From Chionoecetes opilio (Eukaryota > Arthropoda > Malacostraca > Decapoda > Majidae): 64,000 nt of DNA. The stretch spans positions 214,001 to 278,000 of the forward strand of contig JACEEZ010014018.1 of NCBI GenBank assembly GCA_016584305.1, given 5' to 3'. Both the position numbers and the translations under genes were made by a program. Within the stretch, counting starts at the first letter, position 1; each line of letters opens with the position of its first letter. Positions 33,960-45,299 of this stretch are shown piece by piece. The notes beneath the pieces were generated by a model. The model saw nothing but the letters and a program-made list of their open reading frames with translations, did not search any database and had not been told where the DNA came from.

Positions 33960-34790
33960 CAATGCCGGCCTCCAGGACCGCAGGGTGTGCATGAGGGAAA
34001 TAGCCTCCCATGGAATGACTGTTTTACTGTGGAACTTAGGGTTGTGTCGATATTGTTACCGCGGCAGTCGTGAAGACTCTTGCCCTCTCATCTTGGGAGG
34101 GCAGGACTACTTGCTCATGGTGGAAGAGGCGGCAGAGCCCTGTTCCCCAGCGGTGTGGAAAGAGGACAGGACTCGATCATAGGAGATAGAAATCCCCATG
34201 TGTGCCAGATCTGTCGACACGAGCTCCCTCTTGCCGCGTGTGCTGCATGTAGCATTAGGCGATGTAGGTGAAACTGGCGTTCTCCTGCGTGGTGCGTGCC
34301 TGACTGGCAGAGAGTACTGCCTGTGGCGGCCCGTCGGTGCCATAACGCTGTTGAACTTGAGGAGTGGGCGATGATCAGTGCCGCTGGTGTTGTGCTTTCA
34401 CTCTGTTGCTTGTACTGGGACCTTCCAAGGATCATAGTGACCAGAGGCAAGCAGCATGGGTGGCACGGATTCCTATTGCATCCTGCTGGAAACCCGTTGA
34501 ACACCTGGCATCTCGATGATGTGGCGTCTCGTAATTTGGGCCAGCACGCGCCAGGTGGGGACAGCATCAAGGTCTCGGTCCAGTTCACAAGCCTTTGCCA
34601 GGGCATCGCCGAGGTCTTCATTGATGCAAGCAGGAATCCGCCGCCCCTTGTGCTGTGCACCACATGTTAGGAATGTGAGCAAGCAGTCTCTGTTAAGACG
34701 GGTCGTGTGCCACCCTGCCCTCACCCTTGCTTGACCCAGCTGTTCCATCCTGACGTGTATCAAACTGCGCCAGGTCAGCAAGTTTGAAGA
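33960..34790 (-). pseudogene. Academ-like transposon protein, N-terminal half fragment
   Basis: Read on the minus strand through several frameshifts, this shows a KRELVSTDLAHMG segment followed by ISISYDRVL, then a LCRLFHHEQVV segment, a VFTTAAV motif, and finally NNIDTTLSS followed by SFHGG. This order (SYDRVL, a C-P-rich step, an FTT-A-DNIDHNPSS-like motif, then FHG) is characteristic of a large protein repeated in many invertebrate genomes. I associate it with Academ-like DNA transposons, and its C-terminal half carries an XPG/FEN-like nuclease. That C-terminal half is absent here but occurs in another copy at 53460-55050. The function of the N-terminal half is not known to me. Confidence 0.65.
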
Positions 34791-35789
34791 CGGGAGACGT
34801 CTCTGTCTTCCATGGTGAGCTTCTTAAATAAAACACCCACCATCTGCGAAAAGCAAGTCCCGCTATTGAGTGTCATCGTCTGTACTTTGCCCCGCCATTT
34901 CATCTAATCATCCGTGCGCGATTGTACAAGTTCAGGAGACAATTTCGTGCTACTTGGCCTCCTGTGCAACCATGTTCCAGGCTTAAGTTGCGTCAGGAGG
35001 TCCATGTCGTCCAGAATCAGTGCGCACACTGAACACGCGAGTACAGTTGGAATGTCGCAGTTCCTGAAGACTCCTACCCCAGGTCTTCTCCGCAGAAGAA
35101 GCATTAACCTTGTGTTTCGTCTCAGTACTGATGGTGTGACAGATATCGAGTCGCTTGCGGGCAACAACTTCCTCTCCTCGTCGGCGTCTATTTTCAGGTT
35201 CCTCTTCTCAGAAATCTGTCTAACTTGGTCTTGTTATCACCTCAGCTGCAGGGCTGTGGTATCGTGCATTGTTGGCGCTCAATGTGCTTCAACGCCACTG
35301 CTTCATCTATCGGCTCAACAGAAAAGAGTGGGGAACAATTCCAAGCGCATTGAACATTCTCAGATGTCCAGCGAGAATGATGTAGCTTCCCATTGTCTTG
35401 GCGTGTATTTCTGGAGGAATTGTCAGCGACCTCTGGCGTCGTTCTGGATATGAAGCATAATGACCAGTCTGTCTCGTTGCTGGCTGGGCGGAGGTAGGAC
35501 GGAGCTGCTTCTGCACCACGAGGCCTCAACGAGTTGAAGCTCTTCGACATTGTCTGGAAATGGGAAAATGACAAAAGTTGTATGAAAGGGCCATCAGAAT
35601 TTCAAGTGAATTAGGACATGTTCAATTGAAAGATGTTTGTCATGGTTGTTTATGCTAATTCTGAATAATCAATAAGTCGAAATAAGATAAGATTATAAAA
35701 ACACATGCGGCACCTTTCTTGTTCGTTAAGTGCTACCATTACATTAGCAACAACACGCAACAGAATGTTTGGCCCACAACATTGCAGAT
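34791..35789. other. Unassigned, perhaps upstream part of the Academ-like remnant
   Basis: Base composition matches 33960-34790, and minus-strand frames stay fairly open (for example 35242-35574 and 34904-35167). I see no motif that assigns them. They could be the decayed N terminus of the same transposon protein. Confidence 0.3.
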
Positions 35790-36010
35790 TCAAGAAAAAA
35801 AAAATTTGCACATTTATCAGTAACATCTCATTCACACTAGAGGATAAGTCTTCCTCGGCAGCCACATGGCGGCCATTTGGAAAATGGCCGCCACGGCCGC
35901 CAGGGTGTGCCCCCCCCAGTTCGGCGATGGCTCCAATCCAATTTGTTAATAAAATTAGTCTACCTCTGCTGCCAAAATTGGTGCTCTTTATCAAAAAATG
36001 CAAAATATGT
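35790..36010. repeat. Dispersed repeat R3
   Basis: Contains the near-palindrome GGCGGCCATTTGG-AAAATGGCCGCC (about 35871-35897) and ends in a GCACCAATTTTGGC-complement block before TTTTTTGATAAA. An inverted noisy copy is at 26255-26430. Confidence 0.65.
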
Positions 36011-36359
36011 TGAATATTATCCTAGGTAAACCGCCCCACTACTTAAGCTACTGTCACACTTGCCATTTTTTAACCCCCCCCCACACGTGGACGGGGCGGT
36101 TTGCGTGGGCTGGAGCAGAGCTACTCTGGCGCCCAGAGCAAGTGGTCACACACTGTTGGCCGCGGCGCCTCCCAGCCCAGTGCTAGCAGATCTCAAATCA
36201 AAACAAACGCGACAACGGCGTCTCTTAATACCAAATATACCGTAATCACACACGAAATACATGACAAATACACTGAAAATAAGGTAATCTAAGAGGACAT
36301 AATACATACATTTTTAAAAGTGTTCCCTAAACACGTTAGTATTGTTTGTGTTGTATTGT

Positions 36360-36530
36360 ACAAGTTTAGGTATTTCGGATATTTCGGTGTTATTTGGTAT
36401 ATTTAGGTTATTATCGGTATATTTTTTGTATTGTCGGATATTTTCGGAATATTTAGGTGTATTCTCGTATTTTTCGGTGTATTTTGTATATTTTGGTATG
36501 TGTTTAGGTGTATTTATGGATATTTGGTAT
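36360..36530. repeat. TATTTCGG-type short-unit repeat
   Basis: Irregular 10-14-bp units of the form GGTATATTT / GGATATTTCGG across about 170 bp. Confidence 0.7.
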
Positions 36531-36773
36531 GAAGAGTATCCACGCGACAAACGCACGGCACACCTGAGTGTGCCGTGAGTAAACACCGCCGGGTTTAGGA
36601 ACTGTCGCCGATGGAGAATTATCGCCGAAAACACCAATATAGACTCTCGCCGACGTGGAAATGTTAACCTGACCTGGGGCATTGGCACGTAACTTAAACC
36701 TAACTGATCAAGCTAACGATAGTATTTCATCCCTGAATGAAGAAACACGGTGTAAAAACACTTGATTAAATTA

Positions 36774-36917
36774 TATTGGGTACTGTAATATCAAGAATTG
36801 GAACACTTGACGACAGCGGCGAGAATTACTATCGGCGGTGGTACCTGGAACTGTCGCCGTCGGAACTCTCGCCGCCAGCGGCGAGTCTTTCCAATTCTTG
36901 ATATAACAGGATCCCAA
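36774..36917. repeat. Hairpin element
   Basis: Arms ATTGGGTACTGTAATATCAA and complement (ending ATCCCAAT), joined by TATCAAGAATTGGA on both sides. The loop contains GCGGCGAG and CTCGCCGCC inverted motifs. Confidence 0.75.
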
Positions 36918-36945
36918 TTTACACATTTAAGCAGGCTTTGGTATT

Positions 36946-37205
36946 AATGGACGGAGGACTTCGCGGTCATTTGTCAGAGACACTGACAATTTTTCCTGCC
37001 CCAAAATAGTGCCTTTTGCTAATGGAGATGAATTTTATTTCTGGAAAGCAATAGTTTAATTACAATAAAAAAAATTCTTCAACCGAATTTTATGGTCGCC
37101 GTGTGCCATTAAAAAACACGAATTTCTATAAAAAAACACAAAAAACTTTACCAAGAAAAATTTGTCAGGGTTCAGATAACGGGAAGTGATTGAATAGAAC
37201 ATACA
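36946..37205 (+). repeat. Dispersed repeat family X, copy 3
   Basis: Diverged relative of 2796-3135: GGACTTCGCGGTCATTT, GAGACACTGA, AATGGAGATGAA and GGGAAGTGATTGAATAGAAC in the same order. Confidence 0.7.
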
Positions 37206-37479
37206 AACTGGACCTTAGCCTAACCTTATAGGTTTTAATGGAAACTTAGCCTAAACCTTAAACCACTAAGTACACCTAAAACCTAACCTTAGGTTAGGTT
37301 AGGTTAGGTTTTATTAAAACCTATAAGTTAGGTTTAGGTATACTTTGTGGTTAAGGTTTAGGTATAGGGTTCGTTTTAAAAACCTATAAGGTTAGGTTAG
37401 TATACTTTGTGGTTACGGTTCGGTTAGGTTTATTAAAACCTATAAGGTTAGGTTAAGGTTAGGGTTTGGTATGTTTTCT

Positions 37480-37735
37480 TAATTTTTTCATCACTTCCCT
37501 GTTATCTGATGACCCTGACACATTTTTCCCGGTCAAGTTTTAGTGATTTTTCGATGGAGATGTCAGTGTTATAATGGAAAACGGCGACCATAGAATTCGG
37601 TTGATTATTTTTTTTTTTGTATTGAAAAACTATGGTTTCCGGAAATAAAAAACTATCTCCATTGAAAAAGCACCTATTTTGGGGAGGAAAAATTTGTCGG
37701 TGTTACTGAAAATAAACCGCGCAGCCTCGTCCATT
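37480..37735 (-). repeat. Dispersed repeat family X, copy 4 (inverted)
   Basis: Inverted relative of 36946-37205. It starts with ATCACTTCCCTGTTATCTGA and ends with AACCGCGCAGCCTCGTCCAT. With copy 3 it forms a long inverted repeat around the TTAGG-like centre. Confidence 0.72.
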
Positions 37736-37929
37736 ATTACCTATTTGGTTTTTTACCTGTATTTCTGCATTCAGGTGAAATACCAGCAAAAGCTTGCCTC
37801 ATTTAGGTTAAGTAAGATGCCAATGTCCTGGTTAGGTTAAAATTTCACGTCGGCGAGAATCTCGGTTGGTTTTCGGCACAAAAAAACTCCCATCGGATGC
37901 GAGTTCATAAACCGCACCGTTACGTCTGT

Positions 37930-38035
37930 CCCCTGCCCCTCACTATGCTGGTGGCCACGCCCTGTGATCGCATCATAGGACATCACCAGGGGTCATAGAG
38001 TTCCTCAGGGAATCATCGCAATCTTAATACACAAA
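37930..38035 (+). repeat. Dispersed repeat R2, copy 2
   Basis: See 21355-21450: shared CCTGTGAT, CATAGGA-ATCACCAGGG and TTCCTCA blocks in the same orientation. Confidence 0.7.
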
Positions 38036-38339
38036 GACGGGTTTTATTAATACGGCATTACGGCTTTGTTTATACTTGAAGCTCCAAGGTCAAGCAGAGT
38101 GTGTAGCTGTGATTTAGTGATCTTGTATAGTCCCTCATCGTTGATCATCTCAGAAATGTAATTATCTTTAGGATTACTACGATTATTATCCTTATCTTGA
38201 ATAAAGATATATATTTTCTCTCAATAGCTTGCTCAATACTATAGACCCCTCAATCCTCTCTGCTGCCCAGATCATAGTGAGGCTGGGCGCCCACGGATAA
38301 ACGATTCGCTCCGCCACCGCGGGATTCGAGGCTGGGCAG

Positions 38340-38428
38340 TGCTTTTCAGCCACTGGACGGCCATTGGACGCCCAGCCCACGCTAAACCGCCAATCCCACG
38401 GGTAAAAAATATTCTAGTGTGACGCCCC
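38340..38428 (-). mobile_element. Possible second Harbinger-like terminus
   Basis: On the minus strand this starts GGGGCGTCACACTAGAATA, close to the terminus at 19950-19983. The opposite end is not seen and the assignment is tentative. Confidence 0.35.
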
Positions 38429-38954
38429 TTTAGAAACAGAAGGGCTTAAGCTAGCATATATCTTAATCTGTCTGGTTTAAAGCGTATGGAACTACCACAC
38501 ACCCAGTGATTCCATCAATAATGTAGGAATTGAAGAGTTTTCTGACGGTGTGCTAAATTACACACCAACTTTGGTGTCTGAAAAACGAGGTGTCTTTGCA
38601 CCCTCCATGCCTAGTAACTGCTGTTTAAAAAGGGACTGAGCATAATTGATAGGCTAATCTGTCAGGCCACTTGCCCGTGTAATAAGGGAACAAAAAAACT
38701 GAATAAACAATACACATAAAAAAACATTTCAGCACAGGGTTGGTCTTAATGGCTTAATAATTGCATCACGAGGACGACTCAAATTAGAATTTTATGATAG
38801 TTTGCAGGTGATTGCTTATGTCAAGGTCAAACGTAGCTCTTAACCATTGCTAAGCCAGTCATAGGATTCCCTACTGACCCCGTCACCTGGTACCCTTTTA
38901 TCTTGTATTTGTACATGTAAAGGGATCAGGTACGGGATCATAACGGGGTACAGG
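38429..38954. other. Unassigned gene-free sequence
   Basis: No gene or repeat is recognised before the AT tract. Confidence 0.35.
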
Positions 38955-38971
38955 TAACTAATATATATATA

Positions 38972-39040
<69 letters not shown>

Positions 39041-39072
39041 ATATATATTATTAATATATATCATATATGTAT

Positions 39073-39103
<31 letters not shown>

Positions 39104-39282
39104 TAGTATCATATATACTATATATATAGTAATATATATATATATATTATATATATATATTATAATACTATATATATATATATATAATATATATATATAT
39201 ATACTATACATAATATCATAATATATATATATATATCATATATATCATATATATATATATATATATAATACTTATATATATG

Positions 39283-39324
<42 letters not shown>

Positions 39325-39348
39325 CATCATTATTATATTCATTATATA

Positions 39349-39400
<52 letters not shown>

Positions 39401-39503
39401 ATTATATATACATATATATATATCTATAATATATATATATATCTATATAATATATATATTATATATACATATATATATATATTATATATACATAGTACAT
39501 TAT

Positions 39504-39543
<40 letters not shown>

Positions 39544-39662
39544 CTTACAATATATACTATGATATTATATATTTTATATATATATATATAATATATATAT
39601 ATATAATACTATATATATATATCTATATACATTATATATTCTATATAATATATAATAATATA

Positions 39663-39696
<34 letters not shown>

Positions 39697-39891
39697 ATTA
39701 AGATATATATAATATATATGTATATATATTATATAATATATATATATATATATATATTAATATATATTATATATATCATATATATATAATATTATATTAT
39801 ATATCTATATTATATATTAGTATATATAATCATTATATATTATATATATTAGATATATATATATATACATAATTAATATAGTATCTATATC

Positions 39892-39929
<38 letters not shown>

Positions 39930-39999
39930 CATATATATATATTATATATATCTAAATAATACTAACATACAATATATATATTATCTATTATATACATAC

Positions 40000-40032
<33 letters not shown>

Positions 40033-40140
40033 TAATTTATTATAATATCATATATATTCTATATATATCATAATATATAATATATATATATATAGCTATA
40101 TATATATACTATACTATATATATATTAATTATATATATAT
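38955..40140. repeat. (AT)n tract, about 1.2 kb
   Basis: Almost only A and T, in TATATA phase with slips and occasional C. Apparent frames encoding Ile/Tyr runs are artefacts. Confidence 0.95.
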
Positions 40141-40990
40141 AATATTATCTATAAATTACATTTTCTTTTATAAATTATATAATTATAAAATTTTAAAAAT
40201 TTAAAAAATAATATCTATATTTAGATATATATATATAATATATTATTTTTTATATTATATATATAATATACTCTTTAATATATATATATTTTCCATATAT
40301 ATATATTATATTTTATAACATTATTATATATTTTTATATATTATATATATATATTATCAATTTTCTTTTAATTTTTAATTTAACTTCTTTTTTCTAATTT
40401 CATATTATATAATATTAAAATTATTATATCTCTAATATATTTATATATAAATATAATATTAATTATATAATATATTTATATATTTTATAAATTAAAATTT
40501 TTAATTCCTACATACTTTATATATATTTTTATTTAAAAATATAATCATTAATATATATTATATAATAATTTATTATATCATTAAAATTAATTTATTATTT
40601 TTTAAATCTATATATATATTATATATATATATATAGTAATATATTTCTTTATTTTATATTAATTTCAACTATTCTTTTATTATATATTATTATATATTTA
40701 TTAATCTATATTCTATCTATATTTTTTTAAATAACTCAATTATTTTCTTTTTATCATTCATTTATCTTTCTATTTTACTCTTTTTTTTTCTTCTACTATA
40801 TTTCCCCTACATATCTTAATTTTCTTTTTATAAAAATCTTATGTTTTTATTTTCTTTTTTTTTAAACCTTTCTTATATATTTTAATAAATTTTTTTTTTT
40901 TTTTTCCCTTTTTTTTAAATTTTTTAAAAAAAAATTTTTTACAAAAAAACCCCAAAATTTTTTTTTTTTTTTTTTTTTCCCCCCCTTCCC

Positions 40991-41035
<45 letters not shown>

Positions 41036-41054
41036 GTTTTTTTTTTTTAAATAT

Positions 41055-41087
<33 letters not shown>

Positions 41088-41870
41088 TTCTATAAAAAAA
41101 TTTAAAAAAATATAAATTTAATTTTTCCCCAAACAAAATTTTTAAATTTTTAAATAAAGATATATATATATATAAAATTTTAATATATAATATATATTAT
41201 ATAATATATATTAAAATATATATATATATTATATATAGAATAATTTTATATATAAAAATTTATTATATATATAATAATTTAAATATATAATTAATTTTTA
41301 AAAATATATAATATATATTTTAAAATATATAATAATTTATATTTTATAAAAATATATAAAAGTTTAAAATTTTTATATGTAAAATAATTTAATATATAAT
41401 ATATATATATATATATAAATAAATATTTTTATATAAAATCTATTTTATAAAATTTTTAAAATATAAAATATATATTTAAATATATATATAGAAAAATATA
41501 TATATAAATAATTTATATTTTAAATTTTATTAAATTAGTATATGTATTATATGTATTTAATTGGGAAATTTTTATAAATTTTTATTATTAAAAATAATAA
41601 TATTATATATTTAAATAAAATAAAATATATTAAAATTTTATTATATATTATATTAAAATTATTTAATAATTATATTATTAAAATTTTTAAAATAAAATTA
41701 TTAAATATTATATATAATATATATATATATATATTAAATATTATTAAAATTTTTAAAATTTTATTTTGTTATTTTATATTAAAATTTATGAAAAAATTTT
41801 GAAAAAATATTTATATAAAAATTTTTATAAAATATATTATATATATAAAATTTTTTTAGAAAAATATGGA
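40141..41870. repeat. Degenerate A/T-only tract with poly(T) runs
   Basis: About 1.7 kb of nearly pure A+T with poly(T) blocks up to about 45 bases at 40920-41070. The gradual loss of the TATA phase looks like read error extending an AT microsatellite rather than unique sequence. Confidence 0.7.
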
Positions 41871-42280
41871 GAGGGTTTTACGGGCAGGAGATTTTCTCTG
41901 GAAACATCTCGTTAACAAAATGATGTAGTCAGCGTTTATTATCTTTTTTAAAAAATTTTTTTCTTTTGTCTTAAGGGGTTCTTTTTTTCTTTTGTAAACA
42001 CTTGGGATGACGTCGCCGAGCTTTTTTTTTTGCTGTTTGCGGGTTTGGGCTAAAAACCCTTCTTTAGCCCGCATGGGGAAAATTGTTTTTCCTCAGTTGT
42101 AGAGGTGAAATGGGCTTAGTTTCGGGGTGAGCCCCCTATTTTTGAGAAAGTCGCTTTCCACGCAGCCAATGGCGGGGTTTGGGAGATAGCTTCGTTCCGT
42201 TCCCCCGTGGGGGGACGCTTATTGGTTGTGATCCTCCCCTTTGGGTCTCTTGAGTAGGCTGTTATTTGCTTTTGTTCTTT

Positions 42281-43198
42281 TCATGCTTGGTAGAGCTTGT
42301 AGGTCGTTGCTTGTGATTGATCTCTTATGTATAGTGCTTCTAGAATTGGAAGTCGCCGCACATCTGCACACATGTCGACCAATTCTGTATTTTCTTCTAG
42401 AAATGTTCTTGTGATGATGATGCAATGTTTTTCTAATAGGTGAGTTTTTGGGGCACCGGAAATTAGGTGGCAAGTAAGACGTCGAGACAGCTTCGTTGTC
42501 GTCATGCCGATGTAGGATGAGGGGAGGACTTCACAGTTTCCTCTTTTGCATGTGATCCTATATACGACATGGGACTTTTGTTTTGTCTCCTTCGTCTGCT
42601 TTGGGCTGTTACGGAAAAGGAGGTTGCTGGTGTTCTTGTTTTTGTAATAAATTTGTAGTTTTATTCTCCTCTCTGGGTCTGCAGTTTTCACATTACGGTT
42701 GACGATTTGTGATATTATTCTTTCTTCTTCCTGGTGAGCGGTGGAGAAGAAAGCCCGGTAGAAGATAGTTATGTCCTGACTCTTTTTTGTGGCGTTAGGG
42801 TTGTACCAGTTCTCCATGATTTTCTTAGTCTAACGGTTGATGTCTCTCTCGCTGAAGCCGTTGTTGATGAGGACTTGAGTGGATCGCTCGATTTCTTTGT
42901 GCACAAGTTGCCATGTACTACAGTGTGTGAGAGCTCTTCTGATGTAAGCACCGATTGTGGAGTCTTTATATCTCTGCGGGCATTTGCTTTCTCCGTTGAG
43001 GCAGTGTCCGGGATTCGTTGGTTTCACGTAGACGTTTGTGATGAATGATTCTTCTTTCTGCGTTACAAGGAAGTCTAAGAACGGCATTGATTTGTCTGAG
43101 CTGCTTTCTATGGTGAAGGTGAAGCCTGAAGTATCTTGTAGGCAGAGCTTCAGCTGTTCTGCTTCGTAGTGACTTTTCGTTTTGATAAAGATGTCATG
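42281..43198 (-). pseudogene. Penelope-like element: RT C-terminal part plus GIY-YIG endonuclease
   Basis: The minus-strand frame runs about 306 codons with only one in-frame stop (TAG at 42830-42832). It begins at the catalytic DD of the RT (DDIFIKTKSHYEAE), continues through MPFLDFLV and VYVKPTNPGHCLN (thumb region), and ends with a GIY-YIG nuclease: HVVYRITCKRG, then SSYIGMTTTKLSRRL and a His-containing helix. This RT-then-GIY-YIG order defines canonical Penelope-like elements, which insert by target-primed reverse transcription. The 5' two thirds of the RT is missing, cut at the palindrome centred on 43198. Confidence 0.9.
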
Positions 43199-43228
43199 AT
43201 GACATCTTTATCAAAACGAAAAGTCACT
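43168..43228. repeat. Perfect 30-bp palindrome at an element junction
   Basis: Arms 43168-43197 and 43199-43228 are exact complements around a single G at 43198. The left arm (minus strand) encodes the DD-containing RT motif of the Penelope-like element. The right arm is a copy of the same 30 bases in the opposite direction, which then joins directly to a gag gene. Confidence 0.97.
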
Positions 43229-43483
43229 TGCAATGCAATGCTACGCACTGGAGAATCACCTGATGTGTTCCTGGCTGAGCTGCGGCGCCTGGCGTCCCGG
43301 TTCGGTGGGATGACCGACAAGGCTCTGAGCTGTGCCTTTGTGGCTGGGCTGCCAGAGGACGTCCACCAGCTGCTGAGGGCTGGTTCACGTATGGAAGCTC
43401 TCGATTTGGATCAGATTCTGGCGCGGGCGAGGGGCGGTCATCAGGGACGACAATACCCCGGGTCCCCCACTGTCAGAAAGTGA
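43229..43483 (+). pseudogene. Gag fragment of a Ty3-like LTR retrotransposon
   Basis: After the palindrome the plus strand encodes RTGESPDVFLAELRRLASRF, then GMTDKALSCAFVAGLPEDV, then LLRAGSRMEALDLDQILARAR, ending at a stop at 43481-43483. This matches the C-terminal capsid region of arthropod Ty3/gypsy Gag (a helical ESP-FL-LR-LA segment, then an AF-GLP motif). The zinc-knuckle region expected next is replaced by a GA-rich tract. The N-terminal start codon and first dozen residues come from the palindrome, so this is a chimera. Confidence 0.75.
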
Positions 43484-43584
43484 AAGAGATATGAGATAGA
43501 GTAACAAAAAACCTGTTGCAAGTATTCTCTCTCTCTCTAAATATATATATGTATATATATATTTTTTTCTTCTTCTATATAATG

Positions 43585-44040
43585 TTTTTAATATTGAGAG
43601 GAGAGAGACGCCGAGAAGGCCACCCGAGAGACCGGACTGACGCCGCGGGGGGAAGACGAGAGAGAATGATGAGAGAGAGATGAGAGAGAGAGAGAGGAGA
43701 GAGAGTGAGAGAGCACGGAGAGATGAGAGAGAAGACGAGGGGCCGACTGGTCGAGAGAGAGAGAGAGAGCGAGAGAAGGACAGAAGGAATTATAAAGTTT
43801 TTGTGTGGTTACTCTCATATCTCTCACTCATCTCTTTCACTGATATATCTATCTCTCCTCTCTTCTTTTCACGGAGAGAAGAGAGAGAGAGAGAGAGAGA
43901 TGAGGGGGGGGGGAGAGAGAGGAGAGAGGGAAGACGATGAGAGATAGAGAGAGGGGAGGAGGATTGAAGAGAGAGAGGAGAGAAGAAGAGAGAGGATGAG
44001 AGATGAGAGAGAGAGAGCGATCGAGAGAGAGAGCGGGAAG
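43585..44040. repeat. GA/CT-rich microsatellite cluster
   Basis: Several GAGAGA blocks interspersed with CGAGAGG and GATGAGAG, split by about 80 bp of unrelated sequence at 43785-43860. Confidence 0.9.
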
Positions 44041-44044
44041 GAGA

Positions 44045-44250
44045 GCAATTTATTCGAGTTAACCTTAATTTTGCATGGTATTATTGTATGTATTCAGAAA
44101 ACGAATATGTCAAATGGAAAGCCTAATTAAATTGTCTGCTTCTATGAATATCTGCCATCAGTTATAAGCTGTCCCATACAACCAGTAATACATGACGACG
44201 AGGTTTAAGTGAATGTAAGTTCATTCATATCTTCTTCAGTCTCATAATCA
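44045..44250 (+). repeat. Foldback element, right-arm fragment
   Basis: Diverged match to 10990-11175: GTTAACCTTAATTTTGCATG, CAAATGGAAAGCCTAATTAA, TGCTTCTATGAATAT, then TTCTTCAGTCTCATAA. It stops abruptly at about 44250. Confidence 0.75.
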
Positions 44251-44589
44251 GTGGGCTTCACCCCGAGGGGGGGGGGAGGGCATTGCGGCCAGGCCCCCCC
44301 TTTGCAAAGAATAAATATAATATATAAATATATATATATATATATATGTACATTATATTATATATCACTCCTATATATCATAGCAGTATTGACTCTTACT
44401 GATCTTTTAGTACATCAGGACTCCTTGCCCTTGACCATTTCCAGGCTGCCGTACCAAGACTTAGGTCACCAGGGTCCGTGTAGCACTAAGTCACGCTATC
44501 GTCAACAGCCTACGACCGGTGTTGGCAGACCGCGCAGAAGCTACGACTTAGCGCCTACACCGAAACGCACACCTTCCGTGCATGTCAAA

Positions 44590-44965
44590 CTGTAACCCCA
44601 ATCCGAGTGCCTTAATACACATCCAGTGCCGAGAATAAACTCAAAACCAAGAAGGAGGCTTTGCTGCAGTCACACTCACACGGACGCGGGGTACAATGTC
44701 CGACACCGTGAGGTGGAGCCGCGGTTACAATGCCTGTTCCCCTCGCACTGCCACCCACCCCGTCACGGTAGTCATGACTGACGATACCCCTTTCTTCCCA
44801 TCGACCTTGCAGCACGAGACGTGAGCAATGCTTCGCGAACAACGGGTGTCCACCACCAACATACGACACATTTGGGACAACCGGCCCACGCCACCACAGC
44901 AATGGGTAGCGCCTCGCTCACTGGGCCTGCAATAGGGATCTCTATCAAGAGGGTAACGCCCATTC
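44590..44965 (-). pseudogene. Retrotransposon protease block, inverted relative to the rest
   Basis: The minus strand reads LPIAVVAWAG at about 44900, a degenerate catalytic region where a DTG motif would be expected, then ALLTSRAA, then in a second frame GIVTAAPPHGVG and LVLSLFSALD, which resemble the flap and C-terminal ILG region of retropepsins. Further left on the minus strand (about 44400-44470) a WKWSRARSPDVL-like segment resembles the start of the RT domain. The downstream RT at 45300 is on the plus strand, so this block is inverted. Frameshifts and the lost catalytic motif make it a pseudogene. Confidence 0.6.
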
Positions 44966-45109
44966 AGTGGGGCCCTATTTGTTAAATGCTACTGGGCGAC
45001 ATCTTGGCGTCCAAGGCCTCTTCGTGTTCACGCAAGAACTGGGGAAGACCTGCAACGGCATTTTCACACAACGCCAGATTATTATCACGGTCCTCCTATA
45101 CATGTATAC

Positions 45110-45205
45110 TATGGATAGACTGTTATCTTCGGAAAATGCTTGTTCTATAAGACTATCACATAAAACATAAGTTAAAACACATTAAATAAGTTCCATTGTA
45201 GAGCT
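45110..45205 (+). repeat. Foldback element, arm fragment in inverted position
   Basis: Matches the left arm at 10410-10490: TTATCTTCGGAAAATGCTTG, TTCTATAAGACTATCA, then GTTAAAACACATTAAATAAG. Its complement is exactly the sequence that should follow 44250 in an intact arm. Confidence 0.75.
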
Positions 45206-45299
45206 AGTGGGCGTATCTCATAAATTTAAATGGTCTATAGGGCAATAGGAGCCGATGTACTTAAAGAATATGGTAGAGTCATACTCAGTTACCCCCTTG

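Larger units (their letters stand above)
36597..37890. mobile_element. Inverted-repeat element with nested inverted pair
   Basis: Outer arms of about 75 bp: left has CGCCGATGG, CGCCGAAAACACC and CTCGCCGACGTGGAAATG (about 36604-36664), and right carries the complements in reverse order (about 37840-37890). Inside are a 143-bp hairpin (36774-36917), an inverted pair of family X (36946-37205 and 37480-37735), and a central array of TTAGG-like repeats (about 37220-37465). There is no coding frame. Confidence 0.75.
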
